Shown piece after piece: positions 5,021 through 5,250 of a stretch of DNA of 5,250 nucleotides. The DNA is from Taibaiella sp. (lineage in GTDB: Bacteria; Bacteroidota; Bacteroidia; Chitinophagales; Chitinophagaceae). The stretch lies in NCBI GenBank assembly GCA_019454705.1, contig JACFNS010000212.1:1-5250 (forward strand), written 5' to 3'. Within the stretch, counting starts at the first letter, position 1, and every line of letters starts with the position of its first letter. A program made the translations under genes and the position numbers. Below the pieces are notes generated by a model. It saw only the letters and a list, made by a program, of their open reading frames with translations, had not been told where the DNA came from and did no database searches.

Positions 5021-5250
5021 CGACGCTGATTAAAAATATCATCCGCTTTTGTGTCATCCTGCTGGTGCAGGTGCTCATACTCAACAAGGTAACCCTGCAG
5101 TGGTGGGCGCAGCCGGGCGGCTTCCCTATATTCATACCCTACCTGTACCCGTGGTTTATACTGTTGCTGCCTTTCGAAACACCGGTGGCGTTATTACTCG
5201 TAGCGGGTTTTCTCTGCGGCCTCAGTGTCGACTCGTTTATGAACACCGCC
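5017..5250 (+). CDS. mreD: Rod shape-determining protein MreD, N-terminal part, cut by window edge
   Basis: An ATG at 5017-5019 overlaps the mreC stop as ATGA and opens a frame of 78 codons to the window edge. The start reads MTTLIKNIIRFCVILLVQVL, followed by LILNKVTLQ and then PYLYPWFILLLPFETPVAL, and ends with the segment GFLCGLSVDSFMNTA. This follows the MreD pattern: a first membrane helix with an R-F-x-(6)-Q-x-L-x-x-N motif, a PY-x-YP-x-x-(I/L)LLP loop and helix, and a (G/S)-x-x-xD-x-F-x-NT turn. Three hydrophobic segments are visible (about 8-23, 38-53 and 56-70). MreD is a small polytopic inner-membrane partner of MreC in the elongasome, normally about 160-180 residues, so roughly half is missing. 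PBP2 and rodA would be expected next, outside the window. Confidence 0.93.
   Translation, partial: MTTLIKNIIRFCVILLVQVLILNKVTLQWWAQPGGFPIFIPYLYPWFILLLPFETPVALLLVAGFLCGLSVDSFMNTA

Noticed and set aside
1..5250. CRISPR array, insertion sequence, tRNA, rRNA or attachment site
   Set aside because: No regularly spaced repeats, transposase-like frames, terminal inverted repeats, tRNA cloverleaf or rRNA segments were seen in the window.

Overview
The window looks like chromosomal DNA of a member of the Bacteroidota, most likely the Chitinophagaceae or a near relative. The evidence is a ribosomal protein uL13 with the Bacteroidota-style N-terminus, an mreB-mreC-mreD cluster with proteins of Bacteroidota type, several lipoproteins of a kind common in that phylum, near absence of Shine-Dalgarno sequences, and promoter-like sites matching the Bacteroidota consensus (TTG, about 20 nt, TAnnTTTG). 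The family placement is inference from protein style; no database search was possible.

Layout. (1) Positions 1-159, minus strand: the first 53 codons of rplM, running off the left edge. A good promoter (242-272) and an approximately 80-nt leader that may fold lie upstream of it. (2) Positions 160-448: a divergent intergenic region with two promoters and two inverted repeats. (3) Positions 449-1324, plus strand: a lipoprotein of unrecognised family, closed by a strong terminator hairpin (1342-1374). (4) Positions 1449-2798, minus strand: two adjacent lipoprotein genes encoding LVIVD-type beta-propeller repeats, with their own terminator (1389-1417) back to back with the previous one. (5) Positions 2799-3062: a divergent intergenic region with a consensus -7 box for the mre operon. 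(6) Positions 3063-5250, plus strand: mreB, mreC (GTG start) and the start of mreD (overlapping mreC by 4 bases), cut by the right edge.

How the genes work together. MreB (actin-like filament), MreC (membrane-anchored periplasmic scaffold) and MreD (integral membrane protein) are the core of the elongasome, which directs lateral cell-wall synthesis in rod-shaped cells. In Bacteroidota this cluster usually continues into a PBP2 and rodA, which would lie to the right of the window. The two LVIVD lipoproteins probably form a two-gene transcription unit and may act together at the cell envelope. Nothing here suggests a mobile element, phage, CRISPR array or defence system. The region is mostly ordinary core genome plus envelope lipoproteins of unknown role. 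The points worth a second look are the rplM leader, the dyad upstream of the lipoprotein gene, and the split 2+5 repeat arrangement of the LVIVD pair.
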